Shown one piece after another: positions 1 through 7,887 of a stretch of DNA of 64,000 nucleotides. Position numbers and translations under genes: made by a program. The notes below the pieces were generated by a model. That model saw only the letters and a list, made by a program, of their open reading frames with translations, was not told where the DNA came from and made no database searches. The stretch covers positions 1,116,001 through 1,180,000 of the forward strand of contig NZ_JBOUVX010000001.1 of the NCBI RefSeq assembly GCF_050789285.1. The letters run 5' to 3'. The stretch is from CAVPWP01 sp050789285. GTDB lineage: Bacteria > Pseudomonadota > Alphaproteobacteria > Rhodobacterales > Rhodobacteraceae. Within the stretch, counting starts at the first letter, position 1. The number at the start of each line of letters is the position of its first letter.

Positions 1-2
1 GA

Positions 3-221
3 AGCCAGGTCTTCCCGGCGCGGTATTCGAACACCTGCTGGTCGCTGATCGCCACCGACGACGGCGTCAAGGTCGGCGCCGCCTACGAACCGACCGAAGA
101 GAAGATCGCCAGCGTGTCGAGCTTCATCAGCCAGACGGGTGAGGACGCCGCGCTGCGCAAGCAGACCTATGAGGAAAGCCTGGGCTGGTACGCCGGGATC
201 ACCTCGGACATGTTCGGCTAG
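3..221 (+). CDS. C-terminal fragment of an unidentified protein
   Basis: This is the 3' end of a gene that begins before the window; only the last 72 codons are present, ending in TAG. The readable residues end SLGWYAGITSDMFG and include a single Cys in NTCWSLIATDDG, a hydrophilic stretch and no membrane segment. I do not recognise the family. It lies 56 bp upstream of a secreted DUF302 protein on the same strand, so it could be the first visible member of the sulfur gene cluster, but that is only inference from position. Confidence 0.6.
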   Translation, partial: SQVFPARYSNTCWSLIATDDGVKVGAAYEPTEEKIASVSSFISQTGEDAALRKQTYEESLGWYAGITSDMFG

Positions 222-277
222 GGCCGGACGAGGGCGCGCGCGGCCCCATCGCGCGCGCCGCAAAAGGGGGTGTCACC

Positions 278-721
278 ATGCGTCTTGCGATCACCGTTGC
301 GGCCGCCGTTGTCGCGGCCTCGGCCCTCGTCTCGCCCGCGTCGGCGCAGGACGCCGTGACCTACGCCTTCGACGGCTCGTTCGACGACGCGGCCTTCGGG
401 GTGGAGTCGGCGATCGTCGGGCGCGGCCTTGTCATCGATCACGTCAGCCACGTGGGCGAGATGCTGTCGCGCACGGCGTCCGACGTGGGCAGCGACGTCG
501 AGATCTTTGCGCAGGCCGACGTCTATCAGTTCTGCTCGGCGGTGCTGTCGCGCAAGGTCATGGAGGCCGACCCGATGAACCTCGTCTATTGTCCCTACGG
601 CATCTTCGTGGCCGAACGCGCGGGCGAGGTGACGATCGGGTATCGCGCCTTCCCCGACGGCCCGATGCAGGAGGTCCAGGCCCTTCTGGACGAGATCGTG
701 CGCGAGGCCGCCGGCCTTTAG
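278..721 (+). CDS. Secreted DUF302-family protein
   Basis: A 147-residue exported protein. Residues 1-24 form a clear Sec signal peptide (MRLAITV followed by an Ala/Val-rich core and cleavage after SAQ). The mature part matches the DUF302 fold in spacing: an N-terminal FDGSFDDAAFGVESAIVGRG segment, a central FAQADVYQFCSAVLSRKVM helix region and a C-terminal CPYGIFVAE strand. Two Cys residues remain in the mature protein. DUF302 proteins are common beside sulfur-oxidation genes, but their biochemical role is not settled. The start follows an AAAAGGGGG ribosome site. It precedes the YeeE transporter by 85 bp, in which an FNR-type box lies, so the transporter probably has its own promoter. Confidence 0.8.
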   Translation: MRLAITVAAAVVAASALVSPASAQDAVTYAFDGSFDDAAFGVESAIVGRGLVIDHVSHVGEMLSRTASDVGSDVEIFAQADVYQFCSAVLSRKVMEADPMNLVYCPYGIFVAERAGEVTIGYRAFPDGPMQEVQALLDEIVREAAGL

Positions 722-732
722 CGCCTGCGCGA

Positions 733-746
733 TTGACGCAGGTCAA
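733..746 (+). promoter_or_regulatory. FNR/Crp-type box TTGAC-N4-GTCAA before the YeeE-regulator operon
   Basis: The sequence reads TTGAC GCAG GTCAA, a perfect 5+5 inverted repeat with the four-base spacer typical of FNR-family sites. Its centre is at 739.5. A possible -10 element TAGGCT lies at 768-773, which would place transcription start near 780-781, about 41 bp from the box centre; that is the class II activation geometry. The Crp/Fnr gene in the same operon carries the E--SR recognition residues expected for TTGA half sites, so autoregulation is a reasonable inference. A global FnrL could also use the site. Confidence 0.6.
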
Positions 747-806
747 GGCGGTCTCCGCGCCCCCGGCTAGGCTGGCTTCAGGGGGAACGGAAGGGAACGA
801 CACCCG

Positions 807-1880
807 ATGCTTGAGGCGCTGATCGACCGGCACGGAGACGCGGCCGTCCTGTTCGGTGGCGGGCTGGCCGTGGGGCTTGCGTTCGGCGCGCTGGCGCAGC
901 ATTCGCGTTTCTGCCTGCGCGCGGCCACGGCCGAATTCGCGGGCCGCACCCTTGGCCCGCGCATCTCGGTCTGGCTTCTGACCTTCTTCGGTGCGGTCGT
1001 GGCGGTCCAGGGCGCAATCCTCTGGGGCTGGCTCGACACGTCAGACGCCCGGCAGATCGCCGCCGTGGGCAGCGTCTCGGGCGCGCTGGTCGGCGGGCTG
1101 ATGTTCGGGGTCGGCATGATCCTGGCTCGCGGCTGCGCCAGCCGGCTTCTGGTCCTGTCGGCCACCGGCAACCTGAGGGCGCTTGTGACCGGCCTGATCC
1201 TTACCATCGTTGCGCAGGCGTCGCTTCGCGGCGGCCTTGCCCCCGCGCGCGAGGCGATCTCGGATCTCTGGACGATCCCCGGCGGGCAGGCACGCGATCT
1301 TCTGGGCGCCGTGGGCCTTGGTCCCGGCGCGGGTTTCGCGCTTGGGCTGGCCGGCCTTGTGCTGGCGGTGGTGCTGGCCGTCCGCAACACCGTCGGCATC
1401 AGCCGCGGCGTGGCGGCCGTCGGGGTCGGGCTGGCCGTGGCTGCCGGCTGGGTCTTCACCTACGCCATGACGCAGGTCTCGTTCGAGCCGCTGATCGCGG
1501 GCTCGGTCAGCTTCACGGGTCCTTCGGCCGACACGCTGATGGGCTTCGTGAACGAACGCTCGATGCCGCTTGACTTCAACGTGGGCCTCGTGCCCGGGGT
1601 CTTCCTTGGCTCGGCGGTCATGGCGCTTGTGACGCGCGAATGGCAGCTTCAGGGGTTCGAGGGCGGGCCGTCGATGCTGCGCTATTTCGCGGGCGCGGCG
1701 CTGATGGGCTTTGGCGCGATGCTGGCGGGCGGCTGCGCGGTCGGGGCAGGGGTCACGGGCGGGGCGATCTTCGCGATGACCGCCTGGCTGGCGCTTGGCG
1801 CGATGTGGTTCGGCGCGGTCGTCACGGTCCTGATCGAGGGTCGGATCGAGGCCGCGGGCACCACGGGCCAGCCGGCATGA
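807..1880 (+). CDS. YeeE/YedE-family sulfur-compound transporter
   Basis: A 357-residue polytopic inner-membrane protein with about nine to ten hydrophobic segments. Three short Cys motifs in conserved loops (HSRFCLRAA near residue 37, ARGCASRL near 111, AGGCAVGAG near 311) match the YeeE/YedE (DUF395) family, whose studied members import thiosulfate or other sulfane-sulfur ions through a Cys relay. It is long enough to contain both halves that are split as PmpA/PmpB in some relatives. The start follows GGAAGGGAA. Its TGA overlaps the ATG of the Crp/Fnr gene (ATGA), showing translational coupling. The exact substrate is not visible from sequence. Confidence 0.88.
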   Translation: MLEALIDRHGDAAVLFGGGLAVGLAFGALAQHSRFCLRAATAEFAGRTLGPRISVWLLTFFGAVVAVQGAILWGWLDTSDARQIAAVGSVSGALVGGLMFGVGMILARGCASRLLVLSATGNLRALVTGLILTIVAQASLRGGLAPAREAISDLWTIPGGQARDLLGAVGLGPGAGFALGLAGLVLAVVLAVRNTVGISRGVAAVGVGLAVAAGWVFTYAMTQVSFEPLIAGSVSFTGPSADTLMGFVNERSMPLDFNVGLVPGVFLGSAVMALVTREWQLQGFEGGPSMLRYFAGAALMGFGAMLAGGCAVGAGVTGGAIFAMTAWLALGAMWFGAVVTVLIEGRIEAAGTTGQPA

Positions 1881-2533
1881 GCTGGATCGACCGGTTTGCG
1901 GGGCTGTCGAAGCTGTCGCCGCCTATTCGCGAGATGCTGGAAAAACGCAGCGTCGTCGTCTCGGTGCCGCGCGACACGGTGATCTTCGGCCCCGGCAAGG
2001 CGCCCGAGAACCTGCTGCTGCTTCTGGACGGCACGGTGCGCGTCCAGCAGGTGTCCGAGTCCGGGCGCGAGATCGTCCTGTACCGCGTGCACGCCGGCGA
2101 AAGCTGCGTGCTGACCACCGCCTGCCTTCTGGCCTACGAGGATTATTCCGCCGAAGGCGTCGCCGAGACGGAGGTCGAGGCCGCCGCGATCCCCCGGCAG
2201 GTCTTCGACGACCTCGTCTCGGGTTCCGAGGTGTTTCGCCGGTTCGTCTTTTCGGCCTACTCCAAGCGCATCACCGACCTGTTCCTGGTGATCGAGGAAA
2301 TCGCCTTCCGGCGGATGGACATCCGGCTTGCCCAGAAGCTGATCGAACTGGCCGGGACGGGGCGCGATGTGCGCGCCACACATCAGCAGATGGCGGCCGA
2401 GCTTGGCACCGCGCGCGAGGTCGTCTCGCGCCAGTTGTCGGAATTCCAGCGCCGGGGCTGGATCGAACAGTCGCGCGGCGCGATCGGGCTCAAGGATCCC
2501 GCCGCCATCGCGGCTCTGGCCGAGACGGCGTGA
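1877..2533 (+). CDS. Crp/Fnr-family regulator of the sulfur island
   Basis: A 218-residue regulator with an N-terminal cyclic-nucleotide-binding-type beta-barrel (about 15-115), a long dimer helix (about 118-145) and a C-terminal winged helix. The recognition helix near 177-190 contains E181, S184 and R185, the same E--SR arrangement by which FNR reads TTGA half sites. There is no N-terminal Cys cluster for an iron-sulfur centre, so it is not an oxygen-sensing FNR. It has C77 and C83 in the GESCVLTTACLL segment, six residues apart, which could serve as a thiol/persulfide switch; that is inference. I chose the ATG overlapping the YeeE stop because the reading frame further upstream is the shadow of that gene. 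Confidence 0.88.
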   Translation: MSWIDRFAGLSKLSPPIREMLEKRSVVVSVPRDTVIFGPGKAPENLLLLLDGTVRVQQVSESGREIVLYRVHAGESCVLTTACLLAYEDYSAEGVAETEVEAAAIPRQVFDDLVSGSEVFRRFVFSAYSKRITDLFLVIEEIAFRRMDIRLAQKLIELAGTGRDVRATHQQMAAELGTAREVVSRQLSEFQRRGWIEQSRGAIGLKDPAAIAALAETA

Positions 2534-2545
2534 GCGCGCGTCTTG

Positions 2546-2558
2546 GTGACATCGTCAC
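2546..2558 (+). promoter_or_regulatory. Palindrome GTGAC-ATC-GTCAC before the persulfide dioxygenase operon
   Basis: A perfect 5+5 inverted repeat with a three-base centre, 57 bp before the DUF2892 gene and 12 bp after the regulator stop. The possible downstream promoter is weak (CTGAAC at 2558-2563, TAGCAG at 2581-2586). Spacing differs from the TTGAC-N4-GTCAA box, so the same regulator need not bind both. A sulfur-responsive operator for the 2616-7248 genes is the simplest reading. Confidence 0.4.
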
Positions 2559-2615
2559 TGAACCGTCTGGCGGAAAGGCGTAGCAGGGCGGGGACAGATC
2601 GGAAGGAGTCGTCTG

Positions 2616-2825
2616 ATGACTACAAATGTCGGAAGCCTTGACCGCGTGCTGCGCGCGCTTCTGGGGATCGTGCTGATCCTTGCCCCCTTCGTCAGCGGGG
2701 CCGCCTTGTTTCAGGGCGCGATGACCTGGGTCAGCGTCGTCGTCGGCGCGGTCCTTCTGTTCACCGCCGTCACGCGATTCTGCCTGCTTTACCGGGTGCT
2801 TGGCATCACCACCTGCCGCACCTGA
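2616..2825 (+). CDS. Small YgaP-like DUF2892 membrane protein
   Basis: A 69-residue protein with two hydrophobic segments (about 12-30 and 36-55), matching the transmembrane domain found at the C-terminus of the rhodanese YgaP (DUF2892). It starts MTTNVGSLDR, the usual N-terminus of the family, and follows GGAAGGAG. Two Cys residues (in RFCLLYRV and in the C-terminal TTCRT) lie near the membrane ends. It sits 30 bp before a persulfide dioxygenase gene, a common neighbour; it may hold sulfur carriers at the membrane, but no activity is established for the free-standing form. Confidence 0.85.
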   Translation: MTTNVGSLDRVLRALLGIVLILAPFVSGAALFQGAMTWVSVVVGAVLLFTAVTRFCLLYRVLGITTCRT

Positions 2826-2855
2826 GCGGACCTGCGACCAAAGGAGGAACCGGAA

Positions 2856-3737
2856 ATGGCCTATCCCGCGAACACCGCCGTCAAACCCGAGGTCGAAGCC
2901 TTCTTCGATCCCGCGACCTGGACCATCAGCTACGTCGTGAAGGACCCCAATTCGAAGTCCTGTGCGATCGTCGATTCGGTTATGGACATCGATTATGCCG
3001 CCGGCCGCATCACCCATGACAGCGCCGACAAGATCATCGACTACGTCCGGACGCACGACCTCAAGGTCGAGTGGCTGATCGAAACCCATGTCCACGCCGA
3101 CCACCTGTCGGCTGCGCCCTATCTTCAGGAAAAGCTGGGCGGCAAGATCGGCATCGGCGAGAATATCACCATCGTGCAGGACACCTTCGGCAAGGTCTTC
3201 AACGAAGGCACCGAGTTCCAGCGCGACGGCAGCCAGTTCGACCGCCTCTTCAAGGACGGTGACACCTACACCGTGGGCACGATGCAGGCCTTCGCGATCC
3301 ATACGCCAGGCCACACCCCGGCCTGCATGACCCATGTGATGGGCGACGCGGCCTTCGTGGGCGACACGCTGTTCATGCCCGACATGGGTTCGGCCCGGGC
3401 CGATTTTCCCGGCGGCTCGGCCGAAGCGCTCTACGACTCGATCCAGCGCGTGCTGACGCTGCCCGACGAGACGCGGCTTTTCATGTGCCACGACTACGCG
3501 CCGAACGGCCGCGAGATCCGGTGGGAAACCACCGTGTCCGAGGAAAAGGAAAAGAACATCCACGTCGGCCACGGCAAGACGAAGGAGGACTTCGTCAAGT
3601 TCCGCACCGAGCGGGACGCCACGCTGGACATGCCGCGCCTGATCATTCCGTCGCTTCAGGTCAACATGCGCGCGGGCGAGGTGCCGACCGACAAGGACGG
3701 CAACCAGATGCTCAAAGTTCCCGTCAACAAGCTCTGA
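2856..3737 (+). CDS. Persulfide (sulfur) dioxygenase, MBL fold, Blh/ETHE1-like
   Basis: A 293-residue metallo-beta-lactamase-fold enzyme. The metal motif THVHADH is at residues 77-83, followed by HTPGHTPAC, the bridging-Asp segment GDTLFMPD and a final His in FMCHDY. Size and the long C-terminal tail ending VPVNKL match the Blh type of persulfide dioxygenase, which oxidises glutathione persulfide to sulfite in the cytoplasm. A strong AAAGGAGG ribosome site precedes the ATG. It lies between DUF2892 and an SQR-type fusion, so it should take persulfide made by that enzyme. Confidence 0.9.
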   Translation: MAYPANTAVKPEVEAFFDPATWTISYVVKDPNSKSCAIVDSVMDIDYAAGRITHDSADKIIDYVRTHDLKVEWLIETHVHADHLSAAPYLQEKLGGKIGIGENITIVQDTFGKVFNEGTEFQRDGSQFDRLFKDGDTYTVGTMQAFAIHTPGHTPACMTHVMGDAAFVGDTLFMPDMGSARADFPGGSAEALYDSIQRVLTLPDETRLFMCHDYAPNGREIRWETTVSEEKEKNIHVGHGKTKEDFVKFRTERDATLDMPRLIIPSLQVNMRAGEVPTDKDGNQMLKVPVNKL

Positions 3738-3754
3738 ACCCGGAGACCGCGCCC

Positions 3755-5428
3755 ATGGACCCCAAGGCCATCTCGACCCAGCTGTCGGTCAGCCCGCAGA
3801 TCTCGATCGACGAGGTCAAGGCGCTGGCCGACCTGGGCTATCGCTCGATCATCTGCAACCGGCCGGACGGCGAAGGCGCCGACCAGCCGACCTTCGAAGA
3901 GATCGAGGCCGCCGCGACGGCCGCGGGCCTTCAGGCGCGCTACATCCCCATCGTCGCGGGCACCGTAAGTGACGAGGACGCCGAGCTCTTTGCCCGGGCG
4001 ATGGACGAGCTGCCGAAGCCCGCGCTGGCCTACTGCCGCACCGGCACACGGTCGGCCACGCTCTGGTCTCTGAGCCAGGCCAAGCGGATGTCGGTGGCCG
4101 ATATCCTGGCCGCGACGAAGGCGGCGGGCTACGACATGGCCGGCGTGGTGCGGCGCATCGTGAACGGCGGCAAGACGCCCACCGACACGGGCGACGCGCA
4201 TTTCGAGGTCGTGATCGTCGGTGGCGGCGCGGCCGGCATCTCGGTCGCGGCCAGCCTTCGGGCGCGGCGGCCGGGGCTTGAGATCGCCATCATCGACCCC
4301 GCCGACATCCACTATTACCAGCCCGGCTGGACGATGGTGGGGGGCGGCATCTTCAACGCGGCCTCGACCGCCAAGACCATGGCCTCGCTCATCCCGGCGG
4401 GCGTGCACTGGATCAAGTCGGCCGTCGCCGCGTTCGAGCCCAAGGACAACGCCGTCGTCCTCGACGGCTGCCGGGTGGTGAAATACGACCGCCTTGTGGT
4501 CTGCCCGGGGCTGAAGCTGAACTGGGCCGGCGTCGAGGGACTGGTCGAAACGCTGGGAAAGAACGGCGTCACGTCGAATTATCGTTATGATCTGGCTCCA
4601 TACACATGGGAGCTTGTGCAGAACCTGAAGTCCGGCCGCGCCGTCTTCACGCAGCCGCCCATGCCGATCAAGTGCGCCGGCGCGCCGCAGAAGGCGCTGT
4701 ATCTGTCGGCCGACCATTGGCTGCGCAAGAGCCGTCTTGGCGCGATCGACATCGATTTCTACAACGCCGGCGGCGTCCTGTTCGGCGTGAAGGAATACGT
4801 GCCGGCGCTGGAAAGCTATATGGCGCGCTATGGAGCGGGTCTGCATTTCTTCCACAATCTCAAGCGTATAGATGGCCCGGCGAAGAGAGCCTGGTTCGAG
4901 GTGAAGACCCCGGATGCCCCGGTGTCCGAGGTCGAAGTCGAATTCGACATGATCCATGTCGTCCCGCCGCAGACCGCGCCCGACTTCATCCGCGTCTCGC
5001 CGCTGGCCGATGCCGCCGGCTGGGTCGATGTCGACCAGGCGACGCTGCGCCACAAGACCTGGGACAACGTCTGGTCGCTGGGCGACGTGATGAACGCGCC
5101 CAACGCCAAGACGGCGGCAGCGGCGCGCAAGCAGGCCCCCGTGGTGGCCGAGAACATCGTGGCCGACATGCGCGGCCTCAGCCCGCGCGCGCAATATGAC
5201 GGCTATGGCTCGTGCCCGCTGACGGTCGAGAAGGGCAAGATCGTGCTGGCCGAGTTCGGCTATGGCGGCAAGCTTCTGCCCAGCTTCCCGACCTGGCTGA
5301 TCGACGGCACCAAGCCATCGCGCGCGGCCTGGCTTCTGAAGGAACAGATCCTGCCGCCGGTCTATTGGCTGGCGATGCTGAAGGGCAAGGAATGGATGGC
5401 GAAACCTGAAAAGGTTTCCGTGGCCTGA
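3755..5428 (+). CDS. Fusion: DSP-like phosphatase/sulfurtransferase domain plus sulfide:quinone reductase
   Basis: A 557-residue two-domain protein. Residues 1-110 resemble the TIGR01244 tyrosine-phosphatase-like domain with the P-loop CRTGTRS starting at C94; in this setting it may carry sulfane sulfur rather than remove phosphate. From about residue 149 an FAD-binding flavoprotein begins (GGGAAG near 156-161), with a conserved Cys in PMPIKCAGAPQK and a late TKTAAAARKQAP segment, as in sulfide:quinone oxidoreductases. The product would oxidise sulfide at the membrane, reduce quinone and hand over persulfide. It starts 17 bp after the dioxygenase. The frame is open further upstream, but that part only shadows the dioxygenase. 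Confidence 0.88.
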   Translation: MDPKAISTQLSVSPQISIDEVKALADLGYRSIICNRPDGEGADQPTFEEIEAAATAAGLQARYIPIVAGTVSDEDAELFARAMDELPKPALAYCRTGTRSATLWSLSQAKRMSVADILAATKAAGYDMAGVVRRIVNGGKTPTDTGDAHFEVVIVGGGAAGISVAASLRARRPGLEIAIIDPADIHYYQPGWTMVGGGIFNAASTAKTMASLIPAGVHWIKSAVAAFEPKDNAVVLDGCRVVKYDRLVVCPGLKLNWAGVEGLVETLGKNGVTSNYRYDLAPYTWELVQNLKSGRAVFTQPPMPIKCAGAPQKALYLSADHWLRKSRLGAIDIDFYNAGGVLFGVKEYVPALESYMARYGAGLHFFHNLKRIDGPAKRAWFEVKTPDAPVSEVEVEFDMIHVVPPQTAPDFIRVSPLADAAGWVDVDQATLRHKTWDNVWSLGDVMNAPNAKTAAAARKQAPVVAENIVADMRGLSPRAQYDGYGSCPLTVEKGKIVLAEFGYGGKLLPSFPTWLIDGTKPSRAAWLLKEQILPPVYWLAMLKGKEWMAKPEKVSVA

Positions 5429-5487
5429 GGGCCGAACCTCATGGTTCCGGGGCGTCCGTCGCCCCGGACTGAAAGAAAGATGCGAGC

Positions 5488-7248
5488 ATGACAGGAACAG
5501 GCAGGCTGGCCGCCGCACGGCGGTTCTTTCCCATTCTGGAGTGGGGCAAGACCTACAACCGCGACACGCTGACGAACGATGCGGTGGCCGCGGTGATCGT
5601 GACGATCATGCTGATCCCGCAGTCGCTGGCCTATGCCCTTCTGGCGGGTCTTCCGGCCGAGGTCGGGCTTTACGCGTCGATCCTGCCGCTGGTGGCCTAC
5701 GCCATCTTCGGCACCTCGCGCGCACTGGCCGTGGGGCCAGTGGCGGTGGTGTCGCTGATGACGGCGGCGGCGGTCGGCAACATCGCCGCGCAGGGCACGG
5801 CCGAGTATATCGCGGCCGCGGTGATCCTTGCGTTCCTGTCGGGCCTCATGCTGCTGGTGATGGGCGTCTTCCGGCTGGGATTTCTGGCGAACTTCCTGAG
5901 CCATCCGGTGATCGCGGGGTTCATCTCGGCCTCGGGCATCCTGATCGCGGCCAGTCAGCTGGGCCAGATCCTGGGGATCAAGGCCGGTGGTCACAACCTG
6001 GTCGAGCTTCTGCACGGAATCGTCGCCAACATCGGACAGACCAACCCGATCACGCTTGCGATCGGGGCGGGGGCGACGGCGTTCCTGTTCTGGGTGCGCA
6101 AGGGGCTGAAGCCGATGCTTCTGGGCGCGGGCGTGGCGCCGCGGCTTGCCGATATCCTGGCCAAGGCCGGCCCGGTGGCGGCCGTCGCGGTGACGACGCT
6201 GCTGGCGTGGGGCCTTGGGCTGGCCGATCGTGGGGTCGCCATCGTGGGCGACATCCCGCAAGGCCTGCCGCCCTTCACGCTGCCGCAGTTCGACGCCGAT
6301 ATCTGGATGTCGCTGGCCGGGTCGGCGGCGCTGATCTCGGTCATCGGGTTCGTCGAAAGCGTCTCGGTCGCGCAGACACTTGCGGCCAAGAAGCGCCAGC
6401 GCATCGACCCCGACCAGGAGCTTGTGGGCCTTGGCGCCTCGAACATCGCCTCGGCGCTGTCGGGCGGCTATCCGGTCACGGGCGGTTTCGCGCGGTCGGT
6501 CGTCAACTTCGACGCGGGCGCCGAAACGCCCGCCGCCGGCGCCTTCACCGCTGTGGGCATCCTTCTGGCGGCGCTTCTGCTGACGCCGCTTCTCTACTTC
6601 CTGCCCAAGGCCACCCTGGCCGCGACGATCATCGTCGCGGTGCTGTCGCTGGTCGATCTGGGCATCGTGCGCCGGACCTGGGCCTATTCGAAGGCCGATT
6701 TCTTCGCGGTGTCCGCGACCATCCTTCTGACCCTGGGCTTCGGGGTCGAGACAGGCGTCTCGGCCGGGGTGCTTCTGTCGATCGTGCTGTTCCTCTACAA
6801 GACCTCGCGCCCGCACGTCGCCGAGGTGGGGCTTGTGCCGGGCACACAGCATTTCCGCAACATCCGCCGTCACCGGGTCGAGACCGACCCCTCGATCGTC
6901 ACGATCCGCATCGACGAAAGTCTCTACTTCGCCAATGCCCGCTATCTCGAGGATTTCATCTATGACCGTGTCGTGGGCGACAGGGCGATCCGGCATGTGG
7001 TGCTGATGTGTTCGGCGGTGAACGAGATCGACATGAGCGCGCTTGAATCGCTCGAGGCGCTGAACCACAGGTTGAACGAGATCGGGATCCGGCTGCACCT
7101 GAGCGAAGTGAAGGGCCCGGTCATGGACCGTCTGGAACGCACGCATTTCCTGGACGAACTGTCGGGCCGGGTCTTCCTTTCGCAGTTCGAGGCGATGCGC
7201 GCCTTGCAACCTGGAGGCGAAACGGGCCCGGCGCCGCTTCGGTGCTAG
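5488..7248 (+). CDS. SulP-family anion transporter with STAS domain
   Basis: A 586-residue SulP (SLC26-type) permease. The N-terminal two thirds hold ten or more hydrophobic segments, including the family signature region around LIPQSLAYALLAGLP; residues about 450-560 form a cytoplasmic STAS domain with the NEIDMSALESLEAL helix-cap motif. Known relatives carry sulfate or bicarbonate. As the last gene of the sulfide-oxidation run it most likely exports sulfite or sulfate. It follows the fusion enzyme by 59 bp with GAAAGAAAG upstream of the ATG. Confidence 0.9.
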   Translation: MTGTGRLAAARRFFPILEWGKTYNRDTLTNDAVAAVIVTIMLIPQSLAYALLAGLPAEVGLYASILPLVAYAIFGTSRALAVGPVAVVSLMTAAAVGNIAAQGTAEYIAAAVILAFLSGLMLLVMGVFRLGFLANFLSHPVIAGFISASGILIAASQLGQILGIKAGGHNLVELLHGIVANIGQTNPITLAIGAGATAFLFWVRKGLKPMLLGAGVAPRLADILAKAGPVAAVAVTTLLAWGLGLADRGVAIVGDIPQGLPPFTLPQFDADIWMSLAGSAALISVIGFVESVSVAQTLAAKKRQRIDPDQELVGLGASNIASALSGGYPVTGGFARSVVNFDAGAETPAAGAFTAVGILLAALLLTPLLYFLPKATLAATIIVAVLSLVDLGIVRRTWAYSKADFFAVSATILLTLGFGVETGVSAGVLLSIVLFLYKTSRPHVAEVGLVPGTQHFRNIRRHRVETDPSIVTIRIDESLYFANARYLEDFIYDRVVGDRAIRHVVLMCSAVNEIDMSALESLEALNHRLNEIGIRLHLSEVKGPVMDRLERTHFLDELSGRVFLSQFEAMRALQPGGETGPAPLRC

Positions 7249-7391
7249 GATTGCGGGGGGCCGGGCGCGCAGATCGCGCGGACCGGCCTGCCACAATCGG
7301 CACGATTCGAGGCCGGATGGGCGCGGATTCTTTCAGATAATCGCGTCCGCGCTCCCGCCGCGGCACCCTGAAATCCCGGAAATCGCGGCGG

Positions 7392-7417
7392 AACAGACTG
7401 TTGTCGCTGGCGCGACA
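7392..7417. repeat. Two adjacent palindromes, AACAG-a-CTGTT and TGTCGC-tggc-GCGACA
   Basis: The first is an 11-base dyad (7392-7402), the second a 16-base hairpin (7402-7417); they share one base. Both are perfect. They lie about 145 bp downstream of the SulP gene and 470 bp before the next gene. They could be operators or part of an RNA fold. Confidence 0.4.
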
Positions 7418-7446
7418 GTGCGACTTTGGCGATCCGGCCTCAATTC

Positions 7447-7461
7447 TTAACGTCCGGTTTA
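7447..7461 (+). promoter_or_regulatory. CtrA-like box TTAA-N7-TTTA, one mismatch
   Basis: Seven of the eight fixed bases of TTAA-N7-TTAA are present. TTAA is very rare in this window. No start codon lies within 100 bp that I would trust, so its target is unknown. Confidence 0.25.
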
Positions 7462-7887
7462 TGTTGGATCGGACGACAATTCGCTTCGATTCTTATGGGT
7501 TTTTCGGGGCCGATCCCGCCCTGAACACGGCCTTTGTTGCGCACCGGGAAACCATCTGGGCCGTTCTCCGTCAACTGCCTGCGGGCGGGTGCACCATATC
7601 GACACAGTCGGGCGGCTTCCTGCCCAAGTATCGCCGGACGCGCCGGACAGAAAGGTGCCGTAGCGGATCGGACAGCCTGCCACCAAGCGTTGACCGGACT
7701 GCGTAGTGAGTAGATGGTAGGGGACCAGTATCGGTGCCCGTTCCGGGTAAGATGCGTGTCGGTCGGGGTGGGGAGACCGGCACGCGATCCGCGGACAGGG
7801 TGTAAGACGGCCGGGGATGTGCTCCGGGTGCGTGTTGTAAACGTGTCGCCGCGATGGTTGCGGTGTGATGAGTGGAAGGTGAGTGAC

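Larger units (their letters stand above)
7249..7887. other. 639-bp stretch without a convincing gene
   Basis: No open frame here has support: the plus frame 7401-7706 and the minus frame 7440-8138 have atypical residue content and no recognisable motif. Base composition is less GC-rich than the neighbours. The stretch holds two adjacent palindromes (7392-7417), a CtrA-like box (7447-7461), a possible -35 TTGACC at 7690-7695, and GC-rich inverted arms near 7261-7286 just after the SulP stop. It may be a regulatory leader for the Hint-fold gene or contain an untranslated RNA; nothing proves either. Confidence 0.4.

Noticed and set aside
3656..5518. Minus-strand open frame of 620 codons opposite the SQR fusion
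   Set aside because: Atypical Arg/His/Asp-rich content; the plus-strand gene has full catalytic motifs.
7401..7706. Plus-strand frame of 101 codons in the gene-poor stretch
   Set aside because: No ribosome site, no domain, Arg-rich end, and it contains the palindromes described; I treat the region as non-coding.
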